A DNA stretch of 64,000 nt, from positions 62,001 through 126,000 of the forward strand of contig JBFPJN010000006.1 of assembly GCA_040839025.1 (NCBI GenBank). Reading direction: 5' to 3'. The notes under the pieces were generated by a model, which was not told where the DNA came from, did not search any database, and worked only from the letters and a program-made list of their open reading frames with translations. A program made the position numbers and the translations under genes. Numbering within the stretch: position 1 is the first letter of the stretch; every line of letters begins with the position of its first letter. Source of the stretch: Alphaproteobacteria bacterium LSUCC0719 (lineage in GTDB: Bacteria > Pseudomonadota > Alphaproteobacteria > Puniceispirillales > Puniceispirillaceae). Of this stretch, positions 26,213 to 34,909 are shown one piece after another.

Positions 26213-27039
26213 CAACCACTCACCGCGGGTGGCGCAGATTGCAGGCCGCCGGGACAGGTTTTCTGGCTGCCGGAGACCGCGGCGGCACCGCGCCGACGCT
26301 TGTCTGTCTCCACGGCATTGGCGGTGATGCAACAAGTTTCCGGGCGCAGATCGACGGCATGGCCGGGCCACGGCAACAGGTACTGTCCTGGGATATGCCC
26401 GGCTATGGCGAATCAGCGCCGCTTGCCGGGATGGATTTTGCATCACTCTGCGCCCGGCTTTGCGCCGCGCTCGACGAGCTTGGCCTCAGCCGCGTCGTTA
26501 TCGCCGGCCAGTCGATCGGTGGCATGATTGCCCAGGAAATGGCGATACGTCACCCTGAAAGAGTCGCCGGACTGGTGCTGATTGCCACCGTTCCGGCCTT
26601 TGGCGGACGCGATGACAGCTTCCGGGATTCCTTTCTTGCCGCAAGGCTGGCACCGCTTGATCGGGGAATCGGCATGGATCAGCTTGCCGCCGAGGCGATC
26701 CCGGCGGTGCTAGGCCCCGGGGCCGATACGGCCATGCGCCAGGATGCCATCGCCGTCATGGCGGCCATTCCCGAGGCCGCCTATCGCCAGGTCCTGGCGA
26801 CGCTGGTCACCTTCAACAGGCGTGAGGACCAGCATCTGATCACCTGTCCATGCCTGCTGATCGCCGGCGGCAGGGACGACAACAGCCCCGCACGGGTGAT
26901 GGAGACAATGGCCGCCCGGCTTTCAGATGCGGCATTGGTGGTGATTGAAAATGCCGGCCATCTGGTGAATAGTGAGGCAGGTCGGGAATGCAACAGGGCG
27001 ATCACCGCCTTTTTACAGGATCTCGACCAGAATTTTTGA
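26209..27039 (+). CDS. alpha/beta hydrolase, NicD-like
   Basis: 276 aa. The oxyanion segment CLHGIGGDATSF near residue 31, the nucleophile elbow GQSIGG (Ser near residue 102), an Asp in AGGRDDNSP near residue 222 and the catalytic His in NAGHLVNSEA near residue 249 form a complete triad. The ATG at 26209 overlaps the NicX-like stop by 4 bp. Next to a ring-opening dioxygenase such a protein would be expected to hydrolyse the ring-cleavage product (N-formylmaleamate in the nicotinate pathway, or a C-C cleavage as in meta-cleavage hydrolases). Function by context only. Confidence 0.82.
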   Translation: MTTTHRGWRRLQAAGTGFLAAGDRGGTAPTLVCLHGIGGDATSFRAQIDGMAGPRQQVLSWDMPGYGESAPLAGMDFASLCARLCAALDELGLSRVVIAGQSIGGMIAQEMAIRHPERVAGLVLIATVPAFGGRDDSFRDSFLAARLAPLDRGIGMDQLAAEAIPAVLGPGADTAMRQDAIAVMAAIPEAAYRQVLATLVTFNRREDQHLITCPCLLIAGGRDDNSPARVMETMAARLSDAALVVIENAGHLVNSEAGRECNRAITAFLQDLDQNF

Positions 27040-27089
27040 CCACGCTGGCAATACTGATTTCGACGGGGACGGCGAAAGCCGGAAACAGC

Positions 27090-28382
27090 ATGCATGATGG
27101 CAGCACATCACGACTTGATGAACAGCTTGTTGACGCGCCGATTTTCAATCCTGACAGCTGGAACCTGACCGATTTTGAAGCCGCGCTATGTGCAGAGACG
27201 CGCCAGCTTGCACAGTCGAAATTCGCGCCCCGTGCCAGCGAGATCGACCGCGAGGCGCGGTTCCCGACCGAGAACTACGCCGATCTGAAGGCGCATGATC
27301 TGCTTGGAATCTGCATTCCCACAGCGCATGGCGGGCGCGGCGCCGATCTGCGTGCCTATATGCTGGCGGCTGCCGAAATCGGCCGCTATTGCGGTGCCAC
27401 CGCGCTGACCTTCAACATGCATGTCAGTTCCTGCCTGTGGACCGGCGTTCTGGCCGACGGCGTCGATATGAGCGCCGCACAGCGCGAGGAACACGCCCGG
27501 ATGCGGGCCCGCCATTACAGGCGCATCCTCGATGAAGGCGCAATCTATGCCCAGCCCTTTTCCGAGGGCGGCGATGCGGCGGCCGGCAAGGCGGCGTTCG
27601 CCACCACGGCGCTGCGGACCGAGGGCGGCTGGATCGTCAATGGCCGCAAGATTTTTGCGTCATTGTCGGGCCATGCCGATTATTACGGGGTGCTGTGTAC
27701 CGAGCTGGAGACGGCTGACAGCAGGCCATCACGCGCCAACACAATGTATGTCGCCGTGCCACGCGACGCCGCGGGCGTGTCTGTCGAGGGCCACTGGGAC
27801 CCGCTTGGCATGCGCGGGACCGTGTCGAGAACGTTGATCTTCAAGGATGTCTTTATCCCGTTCGAAGAACAGCTGATGCCGCGCGGCGTCTATTTCAACG
27901 CCGCCAGGCAATGGCCACACATGTTCATGACCTTGACCCCAAGCTATATGGGAATCGCGCAGGCGGCCTATGATTTCACGGTCCGCTACCTTCGTGGCGA
28001 GATGCCGGGCACGCCGCCGGTGAAACGCCGCATGTATCCGACCAAACAGCTTGCCGTCGCGCAGATGAAAATCATGCTGGAACAGACAAAGTCGCTCTGG
28101 TTCCAGTCGATCAGCGAGGCGCGCCCCAATCCGGGCAAGGATTCGCTGCTGCGGGCCTGGGCGGCGCAGTACAGCGTGATGGAAAATGCCAATGAAATCG
28201 CACAGCTTGCCATTCGCACCTGCGGTGGTCAGGCGATGCTGAAATCGCTGCCTCTGGAACGGCTCTATCGCGACAGCCGCTGTGGCGCGCTGATGCTTCC
28301 CTGGACGGCCGAGCTGTGTACGGACATGCTTGGCAAGGGTGTCCTGTATGAAGCCGGCGAATCCGACGAGGATCAGGCCTAG
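27090..28382 (+). CDS. acyl-CoA dehydrogenase-like flavoprotein with atypical active-site region
   Basis: 430 aa. Acyl-CoA dehydrogenase fold: N-terminal helical part (residues ~25-150), middle beta domain with YAQPFSEGGDAAAGKAAF and WIVNGRKIFASLSGHAD near residue 200, and C-terminal helical domain. In typical members the C-terminal segment reads RDAR...GTSE with the catalytic Glu; here it reads YRDSRCGALMLPWTAELCTD, so the canonical GT-x-E loop is missing. It could use another base, or belong to the flavin monooxygenase/oxidase branch of the family. ATG 27090 has GGAAA upstream; a 50-bp gap follows the hydrolase. Likely acts on the CoA ester made by the next gene. Confidence 0.82.
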   Translation: MHDGSTSRLDEQLVDAPIFNPDSWNLTDFEAALCAETRQLAQSKFAPRASEIDREARFPTENYADLKAHDLLGICIPTAHGGRGADLRAYMLAAAEIGRYCGATALTFNMHVSSCLWTGVLADGVDMSAAQREEHARMRARHYRRILDEGAIYAQPFSEGGDAAAGKAAFATTALRTEGGWIVNGRKIFASLSGHADYYGVLCTELETADSRPSRANTMYVAVPRDAAGVSVEGHWDPLGMRGTVSRTLIFKDVFIPFEEQLMPRGVYFNAARQWPHMFMTLTPSYMGIAQAAYDFTVRYLRGEMPGTPPVKRRMYPTKQLAVAQMKIMLEQTKSLWFQSISEARPNPGKDSLLRAWAAQYSVMENANEIAQLAIRTCGGQAMLKSLPLERLYRDSRCGALMLPWTAELCTDMLGKGVLYEAGESDEDQA

Positions 28383-29874
28383 GGTGCTGAACCGCAGGAT
28401 TGACAGCCTGGTAGCGGCGCATGCCGCCGCAACCCCGAACCGACCGGCCCTCTCCTTCGAGGGTGCAACCCTCGACTATGCGGCGCTGGACCGGGCTGTC
28501 GGCGCGATGGCAGGGTGGCTGGCGGCACAGGGGATCGGCCCCGGCAACCGCGTTGCAATCTATGCCCGCAATCATCCCGACAGCTTTGTGACCCTGCTTG
28601 CCGTCTCGCGCCTCGGGGCGATGATGGTGCCGCTGAACTGGCGGCTGTCAGAGGCGGAGCTGTCATGGCAGATGCAGGATGCCACACCATCGCTGTTGAT
28701 CCACGGGCCGGAATTTGCCGACATGGCAATCAGGCTGGCGACCCGTTCGACCTGCCCGCTGATCGAAATCGGCGATGCGCTTGCAACAGCCCGCAACGGC
28801 CACTCATGTTCCGAGGCGGATGGCGCCGGCGAGCCGAATTCCGAACTGATGGTTGTGTACACTTCGGGAACGACGGGCCGGCCAAAAGGCGCCGTGCTGG
28901 CCCAGCCGGCGATGATCGCCAATGCCGTGATGAGTCATGACGCCTATGCAATGACTGCCGATGATGTGGTGCTGAACATCCTGCCGCTGTTTCATGTCGG
29001 CGGGCTGAACATCCAGCCACTGCCAGCGCTGCTGTGCGGGGCGCATGTGGTGATCGCGCCGGCCTTTGATCCCGCCGCCACACTGGCGATGATTGCAAGG
29101 CATGGCGTGACCCAGATTACAGTGGTGCCGACGGTGCTGGCGGCAATGCTGGCCCAGGATGACTGGCCAACAGCGGATCTTTCCAGCCTTCGCATGATCG
29201 CCATCGGGTCGACCGATGTGCCGGTGCCGATGATCCAGGCCGTGCATGACCGCAAGATCCCGGTGGTCCAGGTCTATGGCGCCACCGAAACAGCCCCGAC
29301 GGCAATCTACCAGACGGCCGAAATCGCGTTCCAGACCGCCGGTTCGATCGGGCGTGCTGGATGCGCCTGCGAGATCCGGATCGTCGGCCCGGACGGTACC
29401 GACAGGCCAGCTGGCGAGGTGGGCGAAATCTGGGTTCGCGGCGACAATATACTGACACGATATTGGAACAATGACGCGGCAAGCCGGACCAGCATCACCG
29501 ACGGGTGGTTCCACACCGGTGACATGGCGCGGATCGATGATGACGGTCTGTACTGGTTCGCCGACAGATTGAAGCATGTCATCATTTCAGGCGGCGAGAA
29601 CATCTATCCGGCAGAACTGGAACGGGTGCTTCGCGATATGGACGGGCTGGCCGAATTCACCATTGTCGGGCGCGACGACCCGCATTGGGGCCAGGTTCCC
29701 GTCGTCGTCGCGGTGCGCGATGACGACATGGTGACCGGTGCGGCGGTGCTGGCGCATTTCGACGGCCGGCTGGCCAGGTTCAAACGCCCCAAGGATGTGG
29801 TGTTTGTGGCAGCGTTGCCACGCAATGCGCTTGGCAAGATTGTCGCCGACGAGGTGCGGGCACTGCTGACGTGA
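28348..29874 (+). CDS. AMP-forming acyl-CoA synthetase (ANL superfamily)
   Basis: 508 aa. Core A3 motif VVYTSGTTGRPKGAVLAQ near residue 170, A5 YGATETAPT near residue 310, A7 TGDMARIDDDG near residue 390, A8 KHVIISGGENIYP near residue 408, and the A10 lysine in PRNALGKIVADE near the end. It should activate a carboxylic acid to its CoA thioester in the cytoplasm. The ATG at 28348 has AAGGG at 8 bp and overlaps the preceding gene by 35 bp; a GTG at 28384 is an alternative that removes the overlap. Last gene of the plus-strand operon; it is not paaK, which lies at 36991, so a second acid is activated here. Confidence 0.88.
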   Translation: MKPANPTRIRPRVLNRRIDSLVAAHAAATPNRPALSFEGATLDYAALDRAVGAMAGWLAAQGIGPGNRVAIYARNHPDSFVTLLAVSRLGAMMVPLNWRLSEAELSWQMQDATPSLLIHGPEFADMAIRLATRSTCPLIEIGDALATARNGHSCSEADGAGEPNSELMVVYTSGTTGRPKGAVLAQPAMIANAVMSHDAYAMTADDVVLNILPLFHVGGLNIQPLPALLCGAHVVIAPAFDPAATLAMIARHGVTQITVVPTVLAAMLAQDDWPTADLSSLRMIAIGSTDVPVPMIQAVHDRKIPVVQVYGATETAPTAIYQTAEIAFQTAGSIGRAGCACEIRIVGPDGTDRPAGEVGEIWVRGDNILTRYWNNDAASRTSITDGWFHTGDMARIDDDGLYWFADRLKHVIISGGENIYPAELERVLRDMDGLAEFTIVGRDDPHWGQVPVVVAVRDDDMVTGAAVLAHFDGRLARFKRPKDVVFVAALPRNALGKIVADEVRALLT

Positions 29875-29884
29875 CGATGCGCGC

Positions 29885-31177
29885 CTAGCTCATCATCGAG
29901 GGCAGGAACAGCGCAATTGTCGGCACCGCCGCCAGCAGGATCAGGCGGATGATGTCAGCAACCCAGAACGGCGTCACACCCTTGAAGATGGTGCTGACCG
30001 ACACATCCTTCAGCACGCCCTTCAGCACAAACACATTCAAGCCGATCGGCGGGGTGATCAGGCTGATCTCGGTCACCACCACCACCAGAATGCCGAACCA
30101 GATCAGATCGAAGCCGAGATTCGCCACCACCGGCGCAAAGATCGGCACGGTCAGAAGAATCATCGACAGCGATTCAAAGACGCAGCCAAGCAGCACATAA
30201 ATCAACAGGATGATGAAAATCACCCCAAGCGGCGACAGGTCGAACGCTGTCACGATATTGATCAACCCGTCCGGAAGCCCGGCCCGGTTGACAAAATTCG
30301 AGAAGATCAGCGCGCCGAACAGAATGAAGAACAGTTTGGCGGTGGTGATTGTGGTTTCGCGGAGAACCTGCATCAGCGCGCCATCCTTCAGCGCGCCCCG
30401 CCGCCAGGCAATCAGCAGCGCGCCTGCCGCACCCATTCCCGATGCCTCGGTCGGGGTGAACATGCCGGCATAGATACCGCCGATCACGAAGATGAAGAGA
30501 CCAAGCGTTGTCCAGACATCACGAAGGGCCATGAATCTGTCACGCCAGTTTGACCGTTCACCAGCCGGCCCAAGCGCCGGATTGCGTGTCACCACAAACA
30601 CCACAGCCAGAATGTAGAACAGGATCCCGAGAATCCCGGGCAGCACGCCGGCGACAAACAGCTTGCCAACCGACTGTTCGGTCAGAAAGCCGTAGATCAC
30701 CAGCATCACGCTTGGCGGGATCAGGATGCCGAGCGTGCCACCGGCCGCAATCGAGGCCGTGGCCAGCGAATCGTCATATTTATAGCGCCGCATCTCGGGC
30801 ATCGAGACTTTCGACATCGTCGCCGCCGTCGCCAGAGACGATCCGCAGATGGCTGAAAACATGCCACAGGCCGCAATTGTCGACATCGCAAGGCCGCCAC
30901 GTCGATGGCCAAGAAAGACATAGGCCGCGCGATACAGTTCACGCGCCATGCCACCGCGTTCGACAAGAAGCCCCATCAGGATGAACATCGGCAGCACCGA
31001 CAATTCATATTTCTGGCCCGAATCGATGACCAGCCGCGCGGCGTTGGAGATGGCCGCCCGTTCGCTGGCCAGAAGCGAGAACCCGACACCGCCAACAATG
31101 CCAAGCGCAAGCCCGAGCGGCATCCGCAGGAACGCAAGGAACAACAGGGCCGCAAAGCCGATAAGAGATACGATCAT
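29885..31177 (-). CDS. dctM: TRAP transporter large permease
   Basis: 430 aa with about twelve membrane segments. DctM landmarks: LRMPLGLALGIVG near residue 17, MFILMGLLVERGGMARELY near residue 63, AAGGTLGILIPPSVMLVIYG near residue 143 and the C-terminal LITPPIGLNVFVLKG. It is the ion-coupled translocating subunit. It follows dctQ by a few bases and probably works with the binding protein encoded divergently at 33792. Convergent with the CoA ligase gene, 10 bp apart. Confidence 0.93.
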   Translation of the reverse strand: MIVSLIGFAALLFLAFLRMPLGLALGIVGGVGFSLLASERAAISNAARLVIDSGQKYELSVLPMFILMGLLVERGGMARELYRAAYVFLGHRRGGLAMSTIAACGMFSAICGSSLATAATMSKVSMPEMRRYKYDDSLATASIAAGGTLGILIPPSVMLVIYGFLTEQSVGKLFVAGVLPGILGILFYILAVVFVVTRNPALGPAGERSNWRDRFMALRDVWTTLGLFIFVIGGIYAGMFTPTEASGMGAAGALLIAWRRGALKDGALMQVLRETTITTAKLFFILFGALIFSNFVNRAGLPDGLINIVTAFDLSPLGVIFIILLIYVLLGCVFESLSMILLTVPIFAPVVANLGFDLIWFGILVVVVTEISLITPPIGLNVFVLKGVLKDVSVSTIFKGVTPFWVADIIRLILLAAVPTIALFLPSMMS

Positions 31178-31180
31178 GAC

Positions 31181-31735
31181 CTATTCCCCCGGGACCCGGC
31201 TGCCGGTTTCATCCGGCAGGATCCGCCCCGGCCGCAACAACATACGAAGCCCGCGAAAGCCGGCAAAGACCGCCGACAGGTAAACCATTGCGGTAATCAG
31301 ACCGACAATGAGATAGCGCGGGATGTGGAGATAGATCGTCTTGTCACCATCTTCCCATGCCCGCACCGCGTAATCGAACACCCGATCGGCAACAATAAAG
31401 ACCGCGATGACGGTCACCACGCTGAAGATTATGCTGACCGCCCAACCGAACCAGCCCTTGCGGACAAAGCTGAAGAGATCGACCACCACCTGGTCATCAC
31501 GAAGGAACATCGCCGGCAGCGAAAAGAAGATCGTGCCGGCCATCGCAATCTGCACCAGTTCAGTGGCGCCAACCACCGGCGCCCGGAAAAAATACCGGCC
31601 GATGACATCGACACAGGTCAGCGCCACAAGCCACAGCAGGACAAGACAGGCCAACATCAGACAGATATCGGCAATCTTTCCGGCGGCCCGGTTCAGCCGT
31701 GCGATCAGCGGGTGATCAGTTGCGGCATCATTCAT
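31181..31735 (-). CDS. dctQ: TRAP transporter small permease
   Basis: 184 aa with four membrane segments. Contains the DctQ-type VDVIGRYFFRAPVVGATELVQ near residue 47. The start at 31735 is chosen because GGAGAAGGA precedes it; an in-frame ATG 18 bp upstream is less likely. It pairs with DctM. The flavin hydroxylase gene lies about 110 bp upstream on the same strand and may share the transcript. Confidence 0.92.
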   Translation of the reverse strand: MNDAATDHPLIARLNRAAGKIADICLMLACLVLLWLVALTCVDVIGRYFFRAPVVGATELVQIAMAGTIFFSLPAMFLRDDQVVVDLFSFVRKGWFGWAVSIIFSVVTVIAVFIVADRVFDYAVRAWEDGDKTIYLHIPRYLIVGLITAMVYLSAVFAGFRGLRMLLRPGRILPDETGSRVPGE

Positions 31736-31843
31736 CGTTATCCTTCTCCTCAAGCACGCATGCCCGACAGGCCCAACACTTTGCCTTCACACAATTCGAA
31801 TAGCAATTGTTCGTCCGACAACCAAGCTGGATTTCCGACCTGT

Positions 31844-33088
31844 CTAGCGTGCGCGGTCTGCGCTTACCCTGGAAAAGCCCGCCTTTGCCGCATAGCCTGA
31901 CACAATGGCCTTGCGATCATCGTAGCTGAGAACATCGTCGATATTGTCGAACCCGGCTGGCGCCCGTTTTTCAACCTCGTCGATCACACCCTCGGGACCG
32001 CCTTTCCTGTTATTGACCACAATGTCAGCGGTGACCGGCAGTCTCTGCTTTTCATAGAACCACAGCGCGGCCCGGGGATGTTCGGCCTGCTGCAGATTGT
32101 CACTCAGGCACCGCGCATCGAGAATCGCCTGGCTGGCCCCGTTGGAGCCAACCGGGTACATCGGATGCGCCGCATCGCCAAGCAGGGTTACCCGCCCGAA
32201 CGTCCATCTTGGCAACGGGTCACGATCGGCCATCGGGTATTCGAAAATCCCGTCAGTGGCCCGCACCAGCCCTTCGATGTCAAAATCCGGAATGACGAAG
32301 CGAAGCGCATGCGGAAGCACCGTCGACAATGACACGCCGCGCGACCAGCTATTGTCAGGCGGCGGTGTGACAGCCGGGTCCTTGGTACGGATATTGACAA
32401 CCCAGTTCATCAACTGCTTGCCATTCCTTGCCGTATCGATCGGATACAGCACGAATTTGCCGCCAAGCCCGCCACCGATGGCCATGCTTTCGCCGTCGCG
32501 CCATGATGGCCATTCGGCGGCACCGCGCCACATCATCACCCCGTTCCAGCTTGGACTTGCCTCGTCGGGATAGAAGAGTTTCCTGCCGCATGAATGAATG
32601 CCGTCGGCACAGACAAGGATATCCCCCTTGGCCGTAACCCCGCCGGCACCTTCCAGCGTATCGACAAAATTGGCGGTCACCCCGGCTTCGTTCTGGACAA
32701 AACCGGCAAGCCGCCTGCCGGTAATGACCGCATCGGGACCGGCGCGTTCGACAAACGCATCAAACAGAAGTTTCTGCAGCCTGCCGCGATGGATCGAAAA
32801 TTGCGGCACTTCGTGACCGGCATGCATGCCGCGAAGCTCGGACCAGACTTCCTGGCCGGACTTTGTGAAATAGGTCAGGCTGCGGGTCCGCAGGCCGACC
32901 TTGTCCAGTTCCGCAAGCAGACCAAGCGCTTCAAGCTCGCGAATGGCATGGGGCAGGATGTTGATCCCGACCCCGGCCTCGCGGATTTGCGCGGCAGCTT
33001 CATAGATCTGCACATCGATGTTCCGGGCGCGCAGCATCAGGGCGGTGGTCAGGCCACCGATCCCGCCGCCGGCGATGATGACCTTCAT
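31844..33088 (-). CDS. PhzS-like FAD-dependent aromatic hydroxylase
   Basis: 414 aa class-A flavoprotein monooxygenase. FAD Rossmann motif IIAGGGIGGL at the N-terminus, REAGVGINILPHA near residue 37, the SIHRGRLQ segment near residue 98, DG motif CADGIHS near residue 161 and GD motif TLLGDAAHPMYPVGSNGASQ near residue 308. These match the phenazine hydroxylase PhzS subgroup more than salicylate hydroxylase. NAD(P)H-dependent ring hydroxylation of an aromatic acid is expected. It is separated from the upstream cupin gene by 1 bp, so both products act together; the TRAP genes next door probably import the substrate. Confidence 0.9.
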   Translation of the reverse strand: MKVIIAGGGIGGLTTALMLRARNIDVQIYEAAAQIREAGVGINILPHAIRELEALGLLAELDKVGLRTRSLTYFTKSGQEVWSELRGMHAGHEVPQFSIHRGRLQKLLFDAFVERAGPDAVITGRRLAGFVQNEAGVTANFVDTLEGAGGVTAKGDILVCADGIHSCGRKLFYPDEASPSWNGVMMWRGAAEWPSWRDGESMAIGGGLGGKFVLYPIDTARNGKQLMNWVVNIRTKDPAVTPPPDNSWSRGVSLSTVLPHALRFVIPDFDIEGLVRATDGIFEYPMADRDPLPRWTFGRVTLLGDAAHPMYPVGSNGASQAILDARCLSDNLQQAEHPRAALWFYEKQRLPVTADIVVNNRKGGPEGVIDEVEKRAPAGFDNIDDVLSYDDRKAIVSGYAAKAGFSRVSADRAR

Positions 33089-33089
33089 G

Positions 33090-33545
33090 TCAGCCGTCCT
33101 CGGGAGGTGGCAGGAAATCTACCTCATGCTTGGCGGAAAGCTCGACAACCTCGGCCGGATTGGCACCGGGACCAAGATTGTGGATGCCCCAGAACAGATC
33201 ATAGAGCTTGCGGGCGGGTGACACCCAGAACAGGCACTTGTTGGTTTCTTCCGATTTGTTGAAGATCCCGTGTGGAATGCCCCTTGGCAGCCGGATCAGA
33301 TCACCCGGCGTGGCGATGGCTTCCGATCCATCGAGAAGCAGGTCGAACTTGCCCTCGAGAACATAGATGAATTCATCCTGTTCGGGATGGATATGCGGCG
33401 GCACGAAAGTGCCGGGCGGCAGCGTTGCGTGCCAGGAAAAGGAATTCTCGCTCCATTGTTTCGGGACATAGGTCTGGCCAAGAATGTTCCAGGTAATGTC
33501 CTCGATGCCTTCATTCGATTTCGTGACACCGGCTGTCATCTGCAT
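33090..33545 (-). CDS. single-domain cupin, probable metal-dependent enzyme
   Basis: 151 aa from ATG 33545 (GAGA site upstream). Cupin motif 1 PPHIHPEQDEFIYVLEG near residue 49 supplies His, His, Glu; motif 2 GDLIRLPRGIPHGIFN near residue 80 supplies the fourth His, so the metal site is complete. Candidates are a small dioxygenase (quercetinase-like), an isomerase or a non-enzymatic sensor. Tight coupling to a flavin aromatic hydroxylase suggests it acts on the hydroxylated product. It lacks the features I expect of 3-hydroxyanthranilate dioxygenase. Confidence 0.8.
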   Translation of the reverse strand: MQMTAGVTKSNEGIEDITWNILGQTYVPKQWSENSFSWHATLPPGTFVPPHIHPEQDEFIYVLEGKFDLLLDGSEAIATPGDLIRLPRGIPHGIFNKSEETNKCLFWVSPARKLYDLFWGIHNLGPGANPAEVVELSAKHEVDFLPPPEDG

Positions 33546-33791
33546 TTGTCCGTCTCTTTCACCAGAAATTGCTGCGCTCGGCACAGACCGTACCAGACGA
33601 CCCGACTTACGGCAATCAGCCAAGCTGGCTGGAACGCTGGATTAAGATTGCCGTCACGCCGGTTTTTTCTTGACTGCAAGGAAAGACCCATCACAGGCTA
33701 GTGCCTACCTATTCGACCACCTTGGGCGGCACAGAAGGGGTGTTACGAAGACATGCCGTGCGGCCCGGAGTTACCCTTGAGGAGGAATCAC
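33546..33791. promoter_or_regulatory. divergent intergenic region, cupin / TRAP binding protein
   Basis: 246 bp with no gene. It separates the minus-strand cupin-hydroxylase-dctQ-dctM unit from dctP on plus. It contains TTGACT near 33670 as a possible -35 for dctP and a strong GGAGG site just before the dctP start; I find no clear operator or -10. Confidence 0.4.
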
Positions 33792-34793
33792 ATGAAAAAG
33801 ATTATTGCTGGCCTTGTCATGGCGCTGCCGATGCTGGCGTCTAGTCAGGCAATGGCCGCTGAAAAGGAGCTGATCATTGCGTCCTGGGCAGCCCCTGTTC
33901 ACACCATGAACAAGGATGTTTTCCCCTGGATGATTTCGGAGATGGAAAAATGTTCCGGTGGCAGCCTGACGGCCAAGATCGAATACGGGCTGGCTCCACC
34001 GCCGGCACAGTACGATACCGTTCGTGACGGCGTCGCCGATTTCGGCTGGATCGTCTATGGCTATACACCCGGCAAGTTCGAAACCACCAAGATCGCCGAG
34101 CTTCCGGGCAACAGCGGCAATGCCGAGGACATGTCCGTTGCCTTCCAGATGACGCATGAGAAGTATCTTGCCGCGGCCAAGGAGGCCAAGGGAGTCAAGA
34201 TTCTGACCAACTATGTTCATGGCCCGGGTCATTTGAATTCGGTGAAGAAGGTCACCTCGTACAAGGACGTCATCGGCATGAAGCTTCGCGTTGGCGGCGG
34301 TGTTGCCAATGACATCGGCACCGCACTTGAGGTTGCCGGCGTGAACATGCCTGCACCGGCGGTTTACGAAGCCGTATCATCGGGCGTTACCGAGGGTGTG
34401 TTCTTCCCGATGGAAACCATGTATGCCTTCAAGGTCGCCGAAGTCGCGAAATACACCTTCCGCAACCCGGAGGGCATGTACACCACCGCCTTTGGCCTGA
34501 TCATGAACAGCGACACCTATGATGATCTGTCGGCAGCCCATAAAAAGTGCATCGATGCCATGACCGGTGTCGACATGGCCCGCCGCGTCGGCAAATGGTG
34601 GGACGAGGCAGACAGGCTTGGTTACGAGAAATTCGCCGAGATGGGCGGCACGGTTACCGATGCCAGCCCTGCCGAACAGGCCTATTTCCGTGAAAAGACC
34701 GCTGGCGTTGAAGCCCAGGTTCTGGCCGCCATCAACGAGCGTGGCGTCGACGCTGCAGCCGCCCTGGAATATTTCCGCTCGCAGCTGAAGTAA
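33792..34793 (+). CDS. dctP: TRAP transporter periplasmic solute-binding protein
   Basis: 333 aa from MKKIIAGLVMALPMLASSQA, a clear Sec signal peptide with cleavage after AMA near residue 24. Mature protein has the DctP/TAXI-like pattern: WAAPVHTMNKDVFPWMI near residue 35, the Arg-containing GMKLRVGGGVANDIGTAL near residue 165 (the ligand carboxylate Arg) and EAVSSGVTEGVFFPMET near residue 195. An optimal GAGGAGG site precedes the start. It should capture an organic acid for DctQM. Divergent from the hydroxylase unit, followed by a terminator. Confidence 0.93.
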   Translation: MKKIIAGLVMALPMLASSQAMAAEKELIIASWAAPVHTMNKDVFPWMISEMEKCSGGSLTAKIEYGLAPPPAQYDTVRDGVADFGWIVYGYTPGKFETTKIAELPGNSGNAEDMSVAFQMTHEKYLAAAKEAKGVKILTNYVHGPGHLNSVKKVTSYKDVIGMKLRVGGGVANDIGTALEVAGVNMPAPAVYEAVSSGVTEGVFFPMETMYAFKVAEVAKYTFRNPEGMYTTAFGLIMNSDTYDDLSAAHKKCIDAMTGVDMARRVGKWWDEADRLGYEKFAEMGGTVTDASPAEQAYFREKTAGVEAQVLAAINERGVDAAAALEYFRSQLK

Positions 34794-34819
34794 ATCGGGT
34801 CGCCGGCACCTTCATAACG

Positions 34820-34857
34820 CTTTCGACCATACCACTTTCGACCATACCACTTTCGAC
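34820..34857. repeat. 15-bp tandem repeat after dctP
   Basis: CTTTCGACCATACCA occurs twice in tandem followed by CTTTCGAC, in the 3' untranslated region of dctP just before the terminator hairpin. Units are identical, so the duplication is recent. Confidence 0.8.
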
Positions 34858-34879
34858 AGGCGGCCCACGGGCCGCCTGT
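34856..34879 (+). terminator. terminator-like hairpin after dctP
   Basis: Perfect 10-bp stem ACAGGCGGCC / GGCCGCCTGT with a CACG loop, followed by TCTGTTTC. About 60 bp after the dctP stop and 30 bp before the next start. The U-run is imperfect, so termination may be partial. Confidence 0.72.
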
Positions 34880-34909
34880 TCTGTTTCACCACAGATCGGA
34901 CTCTATTCC

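Noticed and set aside
32594-33262. 222-codon plus-strand frame over the flavin hydroxylase
   Set aside because: Antisense of a gene with clear FAD motifs; no domain in the plus-strand translation.
33090-33545. Cupin as 3-hydroxyanthranilate 3,4-dioxygenase completing a kynurenine route
   Set aside because: The protein is shorter, lacks the C-terminal rubredoxin-like Cys pairs of bacterial HAO and the residues around its motifs differ; only a general cupin call is supported.
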